In this document: positions 11,046 to 21,220 of the stretch, in pieces
Numbering within the stretch: position 1 is the stretch's first letter
Layout: every line of letters starts with the position of its first letter
Assembly: GCA_963921825.1 (NCBI GenBank)
Contig: OY997594.1
Span: 12,777,001 to 12,841,000, forward strand
Source of the DNA: Erodium maritimum
Lineage: Eukaryota; Streptophyta; Magnoliopsida; Geraniales; Geraniaceae
Direction: 5' to 3'
DNA length: 64,000 nt
Made by a program: the position numbers and the translations under genes
The notes under the pieces: generated by a model
Databases searched by the model: none
The model's input: the letters and a program-made list of their open reading frames with translations, nothing else
What the model was told of the DNA's origin: nothing

Positions 11046-12564
11046 TGACGCCCTGAGAATTAACTCACAAAAAGGGCGCGGCAAGCGCACCGGTCATCAA
11101 GTAGTACTTCGGTTTTAAGTCCGGTTATCGTACCCAAGGGAGCAGTAAAACAGTCACTCGATTTATAATCTGTTATTAATCTGTTTCTGAGAATAGTTGG
11201 TTTTTGTTTTGAAAATTCTAAATGACAAGTTGTAAAGCAAATTGAAATAAACTAAGAACGAAATTTAAGTGTTGTGAAATTCAGGAAAGAAAGGCGATCT
11301 AGGGCTTTTGACGGGGTCACAATATGACTATTGACTCGCAGGGATTTGTGTTTACATGTGCAAATAAGGTAAGTCTAAAGGTAACGGAAGTTCTCTCAGC
11401 TGGTCCTAAACATCTTTCGATCAAATTAGGTCCCTAATATAATTTGACCACCTAGTTATTTCTAATCTGGGTGTAGTGAGACATACAGCATTACGATTCA
11501 TGAACTCCTCTAACTTTCAGTTTATACGCCTATAGCTGTTACACTCGTGTTAACCTAGCTTTATTAGAGACTAAATTTAAACCCGAGTTACATAATCCTT
11601 AGTCCTTTTATCACTCTCAGCTTTCGATTATTGAGTGCTAAAACCTAATCAACTATCAAGTGGCCAGTTTGATGAAGCATTAAATCCAAATTATGTAAGC
11701 ATTATCCTAAACACAAATTGCACAATGTAACTACAAACTCATTGAATCAACTACTCATATTTCTTCCCCTAGCCCTAGATCAATGGAAGCTTAGGTCATG
11801 ATGGAGAAGAAGAACAAGCAAAGTAAAGAAGAAGGCATATAGATAAACATATTATAATTGAGTTTGATACACAATACCCAAGTATGAAATGTAAAATCAC
11901 AATAGTCTTCAATCCTAGCTCTAAGATGCACTCTTCTTCCTTCAAGCTCCAAGCCCTAGCTCCAAAGTTCTCCTTTTAGCTCCCAAAATTCGTAACCCTT
12001 GCAAATAAGTCTTCAATTAGAATATATAGGGCACTTGGAAAACGCAGGTCTGAACCCGAGTGGCACGGAGCGTGATACGGAACATGTCACTTTCCGGCCC
12101 TTTAACTGGCACGGAACTTGCTAGCTGACGGCCCACTAAGTGACATGTTAAGTATCACATACCGGCCCTCCATCTGATACGGTCCGAGTCATGTGCCGGA
12201 TCAAAACAGAGAGCACCGGTATTTTTTCCTTCAGACGCACGGTAACCCGCATGGAACATTCGGCCTTCCGGCCCGGTAGGCGACACGGGACGGGCGTTGT
12301 TCCGGCCCGGACTCCCATATGTGACGGGCCTTGTTCCGCCCGGTATCCCATACGGGCCGTATGGCTCTAGCTGCCCTGCATCTGCTTGGCTTATTTGTTC
12401 TGACAAATGCCCTCGTTTTGCTCCAAATACCTGGAAACTCTAGACTCAGGGCTCACTGCACAATAGTGAGAAGAAATGCATTAAACAACCTATTCCCGGC
12501 ACCGAAAAGCTTAAGATGTGGGCTTAAAAACATCGAAAACAATGCATTTTTGCGTCCACATCAT
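11046..12564 (-). repeat. 5' LTR of the Athila-type element
   Basis: The LTR is 1519 bp. On the minus strand it begins TGATGTGG and ends GGGCGTCA, giving TG...CA termini. It is defined on the right by identity to the left LTR and on the left by the adjacent primer-binding site. The interval 12060-12370 is built from degenerate GC-rich units containing CCGGCACGG- or ACACGGGACGGG-like cores. The same units recur in the internal region at about 2630-3400. Confidence 0.88.
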
Positions 12565-13084
12565 GGGATACCTACGATAGGCCACCCTGGGTGTTCAGAG
12601 ATAGGTCTCTCTGGGTCTGACCCATCTGGGACGCTACAAGACCCTGGGGACCAGAAGAGGAGAACGGCGGGGGAGCCGCGAGAAGATCAGACGAGGGCTG
12701 GGAAACAGACCCTCCAGGAGGGATGAAAGGATTTCACGACTCAAGGGATCTACCTTGGGAGGGGCCCCTGAAGAGAGTCATTCTTCCCCGTCATATTGTC
12801 GGGTTCAAGTTTGGTGGTTCAATCAACCCACTAGTCGACAAGACGAGTCCTTGGAGAGTAGGGACCAAGCAGCGTTTAGGTCCCACCTTGAGCTGTTCCT
12901 GGCAGATGGCACCCTTTGGTTTCCATTTCAGTTCTAACTTTGGTTTCTTTATCTAGTTTTAGTTATTTTTCCTGTTTTAGTTATGTTTCATGTATTACTC
13001 TGATTGTAATAACCGGATCCGTTTAAGAGCGGTTCGTATATGAGGATTATTGGATCACTTCCCTCTTGAGTGCACTGGCCGTTG
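12565..13084. other. Unassigned spacer between two LTR elements
   Basis: No family is recognised here. Short open stretches on the plus strand (12723-12956) show no known motif. It is probably older decayed sequence in which the Athila element and the solo LTR at 13090 inserted. Confidence 0.4.
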
Positions 13085-14653
13085 TAATTTGTCACGCCCC
13101 AAATCCGGTTTTGATCGGACTCGAGATGTGACCTGAGTTAATAATGGAAAATAACAAACAGCTGATAAATATTTTAACAACTCCAATAAACTCCATCAAA
13201 TCCTCATAAATAAATAGTTCGAAATCCTCAAATGTGAGTCAAAGCTCAACATAAAGTGCAAGATAAATAGTGTTTAGTTCAAAAGACCAACACAACTCTA
13301 GAATAATCCCCAAGACGTCCAGAAGCTCCCGATCCTCGAACTCACTAGACATCAGGTACGCCTGTAAAAACAGTAAGAAACTATAGGGGTGAGCTTACGC
13401 TCAATAGGAAAAATCGTAAACAACTCAACATTTAGATCAATGATAAAACTGCTTAAACAAGATAGCGTAAATAACGATTTAAATACTATTAACAATGAAA
13501 TACTAGTAACCAGAATAAATAAGAATAGTACCGCATTCTCAAGGATAACAGTAATTTAAATGATTCTATGAAAAGTACTTTAAACGAATCATAACCACTA
13601 AAATGGGAGCAAATAATATCACACCAACCACTTGCTTTCTCAAGCCTCCGATCCACGGATAGATCCTGGTGTCACATCGGTTCTCATACCCCGATCCACC
13701 AGAGTACCCATATCATATCAGATTTTCCCTCGGTCCAGAGGAGGCACATACATCGGGCCACCGGAAACAATCCCAAAGGGGCGCTTATCGTCGGAATTCT
13801 CGGAAATGCCTCCAAATGACCATATGTCATAGGGAACCTGTCACGCCCCAAATCCAGTTTTGACCGGACTCGAGACGTGAACTTGAAATTAAAATAATTA
13901 AGTGAAAGGATAATTAAAATAAATAAAACTTAACTTATAATAATAATAAATTGAACGAAAAGTCAACAGCTCATAAAAAACGATGTACAAAATTTCGTTC
14001 CAAAAACAACTGCACGTCTCTAGACCTACTAGCCTAGGACCCTCGCCAACTCCCAAGCTCAGTTGTGTCCTGCTAGCACAAATCCCGCTCAACACCTGAA
14101 AATCGACAATGTAAGGGGTGAGCTTTCGCCCAGTAGAGAAAGTAGTTAAGGTAACGAGCATCGGCTCACCACCACGAGTAACCGTCCAATTAGGGCATAC
14201 TATTACAGCACGACTAACTACCAAACCGGGGTTCATAGCCAATCTTACGATACTCTTAACGACGACTTTCACACAAGAAAACATTAACCAAACAGCAAAC
14301 GTATCAAAACACAGAAGCCACCAGCACACACATCCCGTACTACAATCCCTGAACTCCGTTGACTGTACACAGTCCGACATCATCATATCAAACGATAGGT
14401 CAAGTATCAATCGGACTACCTCTCGATCCAAAGGAGGCGCATAACGTCACAAAGACGTATAACGTCGAGAATGCAGGAAACATCCCTATGAGGACGCATT
14501 CATCGGGACCCTCGGAAACGTCTCCAAAGGACCACAGATCATCGAGGCTGAAGCACGGCACCCAGTGCCCAACACGACTCGTAGGCCCAACACAACCCGC
14601 AGGCCCAAACACGACCCGTAGGCCCACTATGATATGATATGATATGGCCCATC

Positions 14654-14888
14654 GGCTCCGACCCGTCGGCCCTATGCAATATGATATGATGTGGCATGTC
14701 GGCTCCGACCCGTCGGCCCTATGCAATATGATATGATGTGGCATGTCGGCTCCGACCCGTCGGCCCTATGCAATATGATATGATGTGGCCCGTCGGCTCC
14801 GACCCATCGGCCCTATGCAATATGATGTGATGTGGCCCGTCGGCTCCGACCCGTCGGCCCTATGCAATATGATGTGGCTCGTCAGCTC
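14654..14888. repeat. 47-bp tandem repeat, about five units
   Basis: Units begin GGCTCCGACC at 14654, 14701, 14748, 14795 and 14842, a constant 47-bp spacing, and a shortened sixth follows. Each holds GTCGGCTCCGAC-type short inverted sequence and an ATGATATGATGTGG tract. Flanking sequence on both sides is made of shorter degenerate CACGACCCGTAGGCCC units. Confidence 0.9.
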
Positions 14889-16396
14889 CGACCAGTCGGC
14901 CCAACACGACCCGTAGGCCCCAAACACAATACGACCCGTCGGCCCCAAACACGACCCGTAGGCCCAATCACAACCGGAATACCATCCTCAAGGAACAAAC
15001 AACAAGCTAATATAACGCATCGAAATGCCACAGATCAAACACGGCTCACCAAGCCCAACAATCTTACCACAAATACACAGCACGTCGGTCTATCACTCAC
15101 CCGACCATATCACAACCAAGAGTTCACAAAACAACAGTCACGGCACACTTGCCCACACATAGTAACAGCATGCTCACCGGATAAACAAGTCTTGACCATT
15201 AAACTTATCGACCCTAAGTCACACAACATGCATCTCAAACAGAGCAGGCATATCAATCAGCACACAACCTACGGCTCGACATGGCCATTCTACCAGCACG
15301 GCTAGTTCTCAAGTATTGAAAGCGGCTACACTAGTGAATCACATCCTACATGTTACTAAGACTCGTCCGGTTATTTTATCATACTAAACGTTCGTTCCAG
15401 TTTTATTATTACCTAGCATGCATACTAGTAACTTTTCACAATCGAACCGGCATACGCTACTTTCCCTACCTCAACCGTTATCCACTCCAAATCCAACGAA
15501 CCTCCAGAAGCGCTCGCGACGAACCGTCTAAAGCTCCTCCCTTCCGCGATCGGTGGCGAAACCTAAAGTGACGAACAATGCACTTTTTAATATGTAAACC
15601 AACTTCGATTTTGATGAAATTAACGCCTAAAAGCAATCCCGACAAGTACGGATCACTCCCAACTTCCCAATGACTCGACATTGTCAAAATGGGTCCGGAA
15701 TGGCCCATTTCGCCCAACTTGGAGAATCTGCCCGGGATCGGGAAAACGTCCCTCGGGGCTCCGAAAATGTCCATTTTTGCTTCTATAATTTCTAATTATA
15801 ATCATGCGTTCCAGCGCAATTGGCGGAATCAATTTCCGAAGCCCGAGCGTTCAAATTCTGAAATTAAGGTTTCTAACCACAATTTTCGAAATCTCACAAA
15901 ACACATACCCTAACTCCCTATTTCTCAATACAAAACGATAATCTACAAAAGAAAAAGAACCAACCTTTTCTAACCGATTTTCTCTATGAAAACACCTTTG
16001 ATGGCATTGTCTTTACCGTGGTTTAACCCAAGAATTTGATGCCTACAAAATAACTGCTAATCTCCAAGGCCACCTTTACAAAAACACAGCCTAGTCTTGA
16101 AATTACCTGCTCTTGACCCGTAGCACACCATCCACATTATATGAAGGAGATCCAAAGTCAAGTTTTATCTCTCTGCAGTAATGTGTCGTCCCCTTCTTCA
16201 AGATGATCAATTGATCATTAATACTTGATCAAGTATCACCCAAGAAGCAAATGAATGGAAAAAAAGAGCTCCAAGGTGGTCCCTTTCTGCCGCCTCTCTC
16301 TCTAAAGCAAAATTTTAATCTTTTCTCTTATGGGTCTGTTTTGGCTCCATTTATTTTGGATCCTTGAAACCAGAACTCCTCTTCTCATTGTTCACC

Positions 16397-16549
16397 ATGG
16401 AGCGTGCGAGGCAGCTGGCTAACAGGGCAATCCTCCAGCGACTTGATTCGGAGACCAAGCGGAACCGCCAGATTGGGCACTTGCCCAGCTCTTCTTCCTC
16501 CTTGCCGATCCTGTACACGCCCTCGAGGTTCGTGTCCTCCCTGTCTCCT
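16397..16549 (+). pseudogene. Captured 5' coding fragment resembling glycine decarboxylase P-protein
   Basis: The 51 codons from the ATG at 16397 resemble the mitochondrial targeting presequence of plant glycine dehydrogenase (decarboxylating), the P-protein of the glycine cleavage complex. Recognisable pieces are MERARQLANRAILQRL at the start and TPSRFVSSLSP at the end, separated by a basic, Ser-rich stretch. In known plant P-proteins the same two pieces flank a presequence of variable length. After SLSP the similarity stops, so the mature enzyme is absent. The fragment lies inside a solo LTR, opposite to the LTR sense, just left of a MITE. I infer capture of a host gene fragment by a retroelement. 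It is recognised from family knowledge, without a database search. Confidence 0.7.
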
Positions 16550-16660
16550 AGCCAACAAAAGTGGATGGATGGCCTCTGTGCTCCAAATCCCAAGCAGCCG
16601 CCATTTTTCATAAAAGAACCAGACCCTCTCTCTCTCTTTTTTACTGTTCAGCCCCCCTAA

Positions 16661-16966
16661 GAGCATCCACAGTGGGCTGGCTGGGAGCCGACTGGGAGCA
16701 AAAACGAGGAGAGAGAATTCAAAAAGGAAGAGAGAGAAATGAATATAAAATTGCTAACTAAGAGTGCTGGCTGTTAGCTTATCACCAGCACTTGTCGCTG
16801 GCGGGGAGCAAATATATGAAGGAATGAGTTATCATAAAGCCAACTGTCGGCGAGATGATTGTGGGGTGCTGGCTGGGAGTGCTGGCTATAAGCCAAAAAA
16901 AATAATTTTTAATTCATTTCGTCAACGCCATCTCGCCAGCTGCCGGCGAGATGACTGTGGGTGCTC
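16661..16966. mobile_element. Harbinger/Tourist-type MITE, TSD TAA
   Basis: This 306-bp element has terminal inverted repeats GAGCATCCACAGT (left) and ACTGTGGGTGCTC (right), with one mismatch. It is flanked by the 3-bp duplication TAA (16658-16660 and 16967-16969). Small size, no coding capacity and a TAA target fit PIF/Harbinger MITEs. It lies within the nested solo LTR. Confidence 0.88.
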
Positions 16967-17221
16967 TAAATCAAATAAGAAATGAAACACTACTATTCCA
17001 ACTTATTTGTACCCAACATAAGATAAACTAAAATGGCTTAAAGTTGGTTCAAATCGGCCTAGCTCATTGGTCAAAAATAGGCCCATTTTATTTTTCTTTT
17101 CTTCTTTTCTTTTTCTTTCGCACTCGAACCAAAAAATTTAACCCACTTTCCAACCCCGACGTTCCCAAACGAAACATTTTAATAATCTAATTATTTTAAC
17201 CGACGCGGTCTTCACAGAACC

Positions 17222-17500
17222 AAGGTAGTGCTCCCACAGGACGCATACACTTGGGTGAAACCACAAGTAATCATTTCCCCGCAGGGTAAACCATCCAATT
17301 ACCCGCAGGCTCCGTTAGCCAATGCCCTGCAGGGTACAATAATCAATGCCCGCAGGCTCCAGTAGTCAATGCCCTGCAGGGTCCAATAATCAATGCCCGC
17401 AGGCTCGAGTAATCAATGCCCCGCAGGGTCCAATATCCAATGCCCGCAGGCTCCAATAATCAATCATTATCCCGCAGGATCTGCCAACACCAACGACCAT
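17222..17500. repeat. Alternating short palindromic repeats in the outer LTR
   Basis: Units of about 28 bp alternate between forms with CCCTGCAGGG and forms with CCCGCAGGCTCC, separated by AATAATCAATG-like spacers. The corresponding part of the LTRs at 37119 and 45738 carries a 44-bp array with CCCGTAGGATCTGCC, so this LTR region repeatedly forms arrays. Confidence 0.7.
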
Positions 17501-17584
17501 AACACCACCGGATTACCCCCCCCCCCCCCGGTGTAGTACCAAACCGAACAACCAAGCATTTTAAGAATAAGAATAGGGAAACAC

Positions 17585-19412
17585 ACAATAACACATGAAC
17601 AAGAATTTAAAACATGTTATCAAACAATTTAACAAAACAACATGCCAAAAACGAAACTTTCAATCAAAACCGAAACTTTGAACACCGTCTTGTGAATCCC
17701 GAAGGTAGCAAGGCTCTGATACCACTGTTGGGTCTCGAGGTAGGGTTGGAGATGAACCAACTCGCAGCGGAAAATCAATGAAAACCAAGAGACGATTAAA
17801 CCATGAAACAACTAACAAAGAATGGATTCACAAGAGAAAAATTCAGCACTATTTCTAACCAAAACAAGAACACCGATTAACGAATGATTGGCTTGAGTCT
17901 CCAAGACGCCTACGTATCCACATGGGAATCAAAGCCACGTAGTTCTTCTCTTTGAGGACTCAAGAACACAAAAATGGAGGTGGAAACTAGCCAAACCCGA
18001 AATGGTCATGGAAGAGGGAGAGAAAATGTGTTTCCTATTCTTGTCTTGTGTTTGTTATGTTGAAAAAAGATGACTTAAACATAACAAAACCCATACTTGT
18101 CCGACTAAAGGCATGTGACAAGTATGGTGTCAAGTAAGGTGTAAATAGGACAAAGTATGGCAAGACAAGATTGGGTTAGGTGGTGAATCACCAACACCTT
18201 AATCCTTGTCTTGCTTACTTAGTACTAATTAATCAAGACTTGATTAATTAGTTCCATGGGCCTTGGTTGCATGGGCCTTTCATGGGCCTCTTGGAACATG
18301 GCCCGTGGCCAGTTCAAACGAGGTCCCGTGATTCGCTCATCGCCTCCATGCCTTCCATACCGGAAATGTCCAACATTATCCGATGCAATCAATCCCAAGA
18401 CTCCAAGCCTTGTCTCGATCCGTAAAGTCGTATTCACTTACGGGCACATGACCCAAAACCCAGTTTTGGTCATGTCCCGAGACAACTCCCCTTTGGCCAT
18501 TCTCCATAAATGTGTCAATGAGTTTCATCCTCCGGTGTGACCCTTAGGTTTATGCATGTCAATAGATCAACGTAAAATCCCATTTTACTTGATCCTATTT
18601 AAGTGGCAACTAACGAGACTTTAGTATTGCCTGACACTACATAACGAATCGACCCTGTCGATTCTAACCTTTCCGTCGTCCCTGTCATTACCCTTTTATC
18701 TCCAATATCCTGATTGAGATAAGGCATTGAGCCGTCATCCTTATTATTCTCAATCATCGTTCCTTGATATGTGAGATGACTGAAGATATGATACCCAGTA
18801 TCATGTGCATGGCCATGCTATTCTTTCAGTCACTCTCGATCAAGCGGCCGAGAACCGATATCTTTCCCATACCTCAGTATGAGGGATAAATCCCTTAGCC
18901 GCCTTTCGTGTCACTCATGTAGCCCGTCCCCAAGCCAATCCTGGCCGTTATGGAAGCCCTGTTACGGACAACGTTAGGCTCAGGTCAAACTCAGTTGTTG
19001 ACTACATAGCGATCACAAAGACTCCTTGGTCTAAGGATACATGACAAGCTACAACACTGAATATGTTCATGACTTAATCTATGGCACATATTCAGGGCGG
19101 GTCGTCCAATATCATGTCCCACATGATATCAATGATCAGACTCCGGAATCCCATTCCAATGACTAACAGAACGTAAGTCATAAAGAGCCATCTTTCATAC
19201 TAGTCGCTTCTAGTGAAGCTTTGTTGACTAGGGACCCATCGAGTGTGATCTATCTCGATCTATGGTTCTATTCGCATAGTGGGCATAGATCAGAGCACAC
19301 ATCGATACATTACTCCAACACATAAGTAATATAAAGCCGCTTTAATTTTATTGTTAACGATGATATATACATTTGGACATTTAAGATTGAACTACGGGCA
19401 CTAAGACTAACA
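17585..19412 (-). mobile_element. Partial Copia-like element: 5' LTR plus primer site
   Basis: An LTR spans 17726-19412 (TGTTGGGTCTCGAGG to AGACTAACA). Immediately left, 17712-17724 read on the minus strand gives TGGTATCAGAGCC, the primer site for initiator tRNA-Met. The element therefore reads leftward and this is its 5' LTR. Only about 140 bp of leader remain before the outer LTR sequence begins near 17585; the coding region and the other LTR are missing. No target duplication is found, consistent with a deletion. Copia assignment rests on the general look of the LTR and is tentative. Confidence 0.6.
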
Positions 19413-20324
19413 CCGGTCCAGGTCACGCTCCGTAGCGAACCAGTCCAGGTTCTCCCCCTTTCTTCCCCAGCTCGAGTTTCATGAAAATCAAATCAAAAAC
19501 CACATTTCCAAGTCCTTCTAACTCCAAAATGTTCATCAAAAGTTCCCAAATATCAACACCCTCAATGGGTTCATCCAAACTTCAATCAAACACACAATCC
19601 AAGCAACCTACTTCACTACTTCTCCTCCAAGCAACAACCCAAAAACTAGTTCTTCAACTTCAAGCCAAAAACCCACCAAACCCAAATTGGAGAGTAGATG
19701 AAATGGAGAGCTAAGAGCATACATACCTCTAGGATGGTGAGATGAAGAAGATGGAAGGAAAATGGAGGCAAAAGGATTAAGAACAAGCTCCAAAAATGCA
19801 AGTTTTCTTCTCTTTCTTCTTCCTCAAGAAATGAGCTCTTCTCCTCTTCTCTCCTTGTGATTTTCGGCTGCAACAATAAGGAGTGAGCTGAGTTGTGTGC
19901 TCATGTTGCTTTAAATGACCTATTTTGTCCAATTACCAAAAAGCCCTTAAGGTCCTATCCCTTTAAAGGTAAGTTGGGAGGGTATAAGAGTCAATTGAAG
20001 CTCCTTTTTCATCCTCCAAGCCAAACATGACAAGTGTCATGTGGGGTCACTTCCACTTAATTAATTTCCAGCTTTCCAAGATTTTATCGGAAAATAACCG
20101 ATATAAAGTCCAAGTTTGACCGAAATTTGACCTAACCATTATTACAGTCAAACTGAAGGAAATGGCCCAACTAAGCTAACCGTGATGACGGCTAAGCTTT
20201 TTGGGCCCCGGAAAGGTCCCGAATGGCTTCCTGAGCCATCGGTTGACTTTTCCGGCCGAAAGTCAAACTTGTCTAGAATTCACCGGTTCGACCGGGATCG
20301 ACCGGGAGCGGTTCTTACATAATT

Positions 20325-21220
20325 CTCTCCCCCATTATTAATAAAAGATATTTCGTATTCTAAAAAAAATACATGGTCACTAGGCTACCTAATATTGTGG
20401 CTAAAAAAAACACCTAATGTTCTTTGAGAGTCCCCTCTCTTACGTGTTACCCGTCGCCGTCGAGGCTATGGTATGGCATATCTCTAACGAGGCGAAATCG
20501 GTTGAGAACCACAATTAACGTAGGAACTGTGAGAACTCATCTGATCCGTCCGCCAACAGCAACCAACAGCCCAGATCAAAGGTTCAGCTCCTTCCTATTT
20601 TGCACGATTCTTCATTAAGGCAAGGGCAAGACCGTCAATTTATTCACGCACATTCAATGTGGGGCACACACTTTAACACTTCCTCTCACGTTCGGGCCTC
20701 GCACGTGACACATTCAGACATCGAGGGGAGATTCATTAACACAGGCCAAATCAGCTCTAATACTATGTTAAAACTCAATTCAACCTAAAAACTCGAACTA
20801 ATGGTGGAAAGCATAATATACTTATCAAGTGTTCAATTTGTAAACTTTATTCGTGAGACTTATACTTCAATAGGATCCACGGTTTAAAACCGTAAACCAT
20901 CACAAATAAAACACAGAGAAAGTATTTGTTACAAGGTAGGAAAATACACTAATTACGAAATAATTAATCAACACTAATGAAAGCTTTATTGATATGTAAT
21001 GGCCATTGTTCGGAAAAATATCACATGTTTTCTGTCTAAAGCATAAAATTATGAAGATTATGTGGTGGGTCTATCTATAAAATGATGACGTATAGAATCT
21101 AATCTGATGGCTCCATCGAAGAGTCGACGTGCCGTCAAAATCTTTAGGGAATAATCACCTTAGTTTGAGACATTATTGTACACTGAACCACGTCCCCAAC
21201 TTGAACTTATAAACCCAATT
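20325..21220. other. Unassigned intergenic sequence downstream of P450 gene A
   Basis: This AT-rich spacer lies between the outer solo LTR and the 3' end of gene A. No gene or repeat is recognised. The 3' UTR of gene A should lie in the last few hundred bases, read on the minus strand. Confidence 0.4.

Larger units (their letters stand above)
1..12564 (-). mobile_element. Athila-type Ty3/Gypsy LTR retrotransposon, left LTR cut by window edge
   Basis: A Ty3/Gypsy element reads right to left. The first 164 bases repeat 12401-12564 with one difference seen by eye, so 1-164 is the visible part of the 3' LTR and 11046-12564 is the 5' LTR. A primer-binding site next to the 5' LTR matches the 3' end of tRNA-Asp, as is typical of Athila. 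Coding order is gag, protease, RT-RNase H, integrase and then a third ORF, which is the Athila arrangement. The element is dead: gag has three in-frame TGA codons, pol has a TAA and a frameshift, the third ORF has three TAG codons, and a solo LTR interrupts the gag/protease junction. The left target duplication lies outside the window and cannot be checked. Confidence 0.93.
13839..17216 (-). mobile_element. Nested solo LTR, TSD GAACC
   Basis: This starts TGTCACGCCCCAAATCC and ends GGTCTTCACA. It has perfect duplications GAACC at 13834-13838 and 17217-17221. The outer LTR sequence resumes exactly after the duplication, at the place expected from the LTR at 37119. It belongs to a family related to its host but with different internal sequence. 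It contains a 47-bp tandem repeat, a fragment resembling the P-protein gene and a Harbinger-type MITE. No primer site or coding region is present, so it is a solo LTR. Confidence 0.88.
13090..20319 (-). mobile_element. Outer solo LTR, chromovirus-like (Tekay/Del type), TSD TAATT
   Basis: The outer LTR starts TGTCACGCCCCAAATCC and ends GGTTCTTACA. It has perfect 5-bp duplications TAATT at 13085-13089 and 20320-20324, so the whole interval is one insertion with later insertions inside it. Its own sequence is 13090-13838, 17222 to about 17585, and 19413-20319, roughly 2.0 kb. The middle part matches the LTRs at 37119 and 51191: an ACCGGATTAC motif, a poly-C run and GGTGTAGTACC at 17506-17539. 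No internal coding region belongs to it, so it is a solo LTR. Sense is minus, since the sense LTR ends GGGGCGTGACA. Confidence 0.85.

Noticed and set aside
17726..19412. A further solo LTR with its own target duplication
   Set aside because: Flanking bases do not match, and an initiator-tRNA primer site adjoins the left end. It is therefore a 5' LTR of a truncated element.
20319..20340. TAATTCTCTCCCCC next to the LTR end looked like an inverted polypurine tract, suggesting an element interior to the right
   Set aside because: The five bases TAATT duplicate those before 13090, so this is the target site of a solo LTR. No coding sequence of an element follows.
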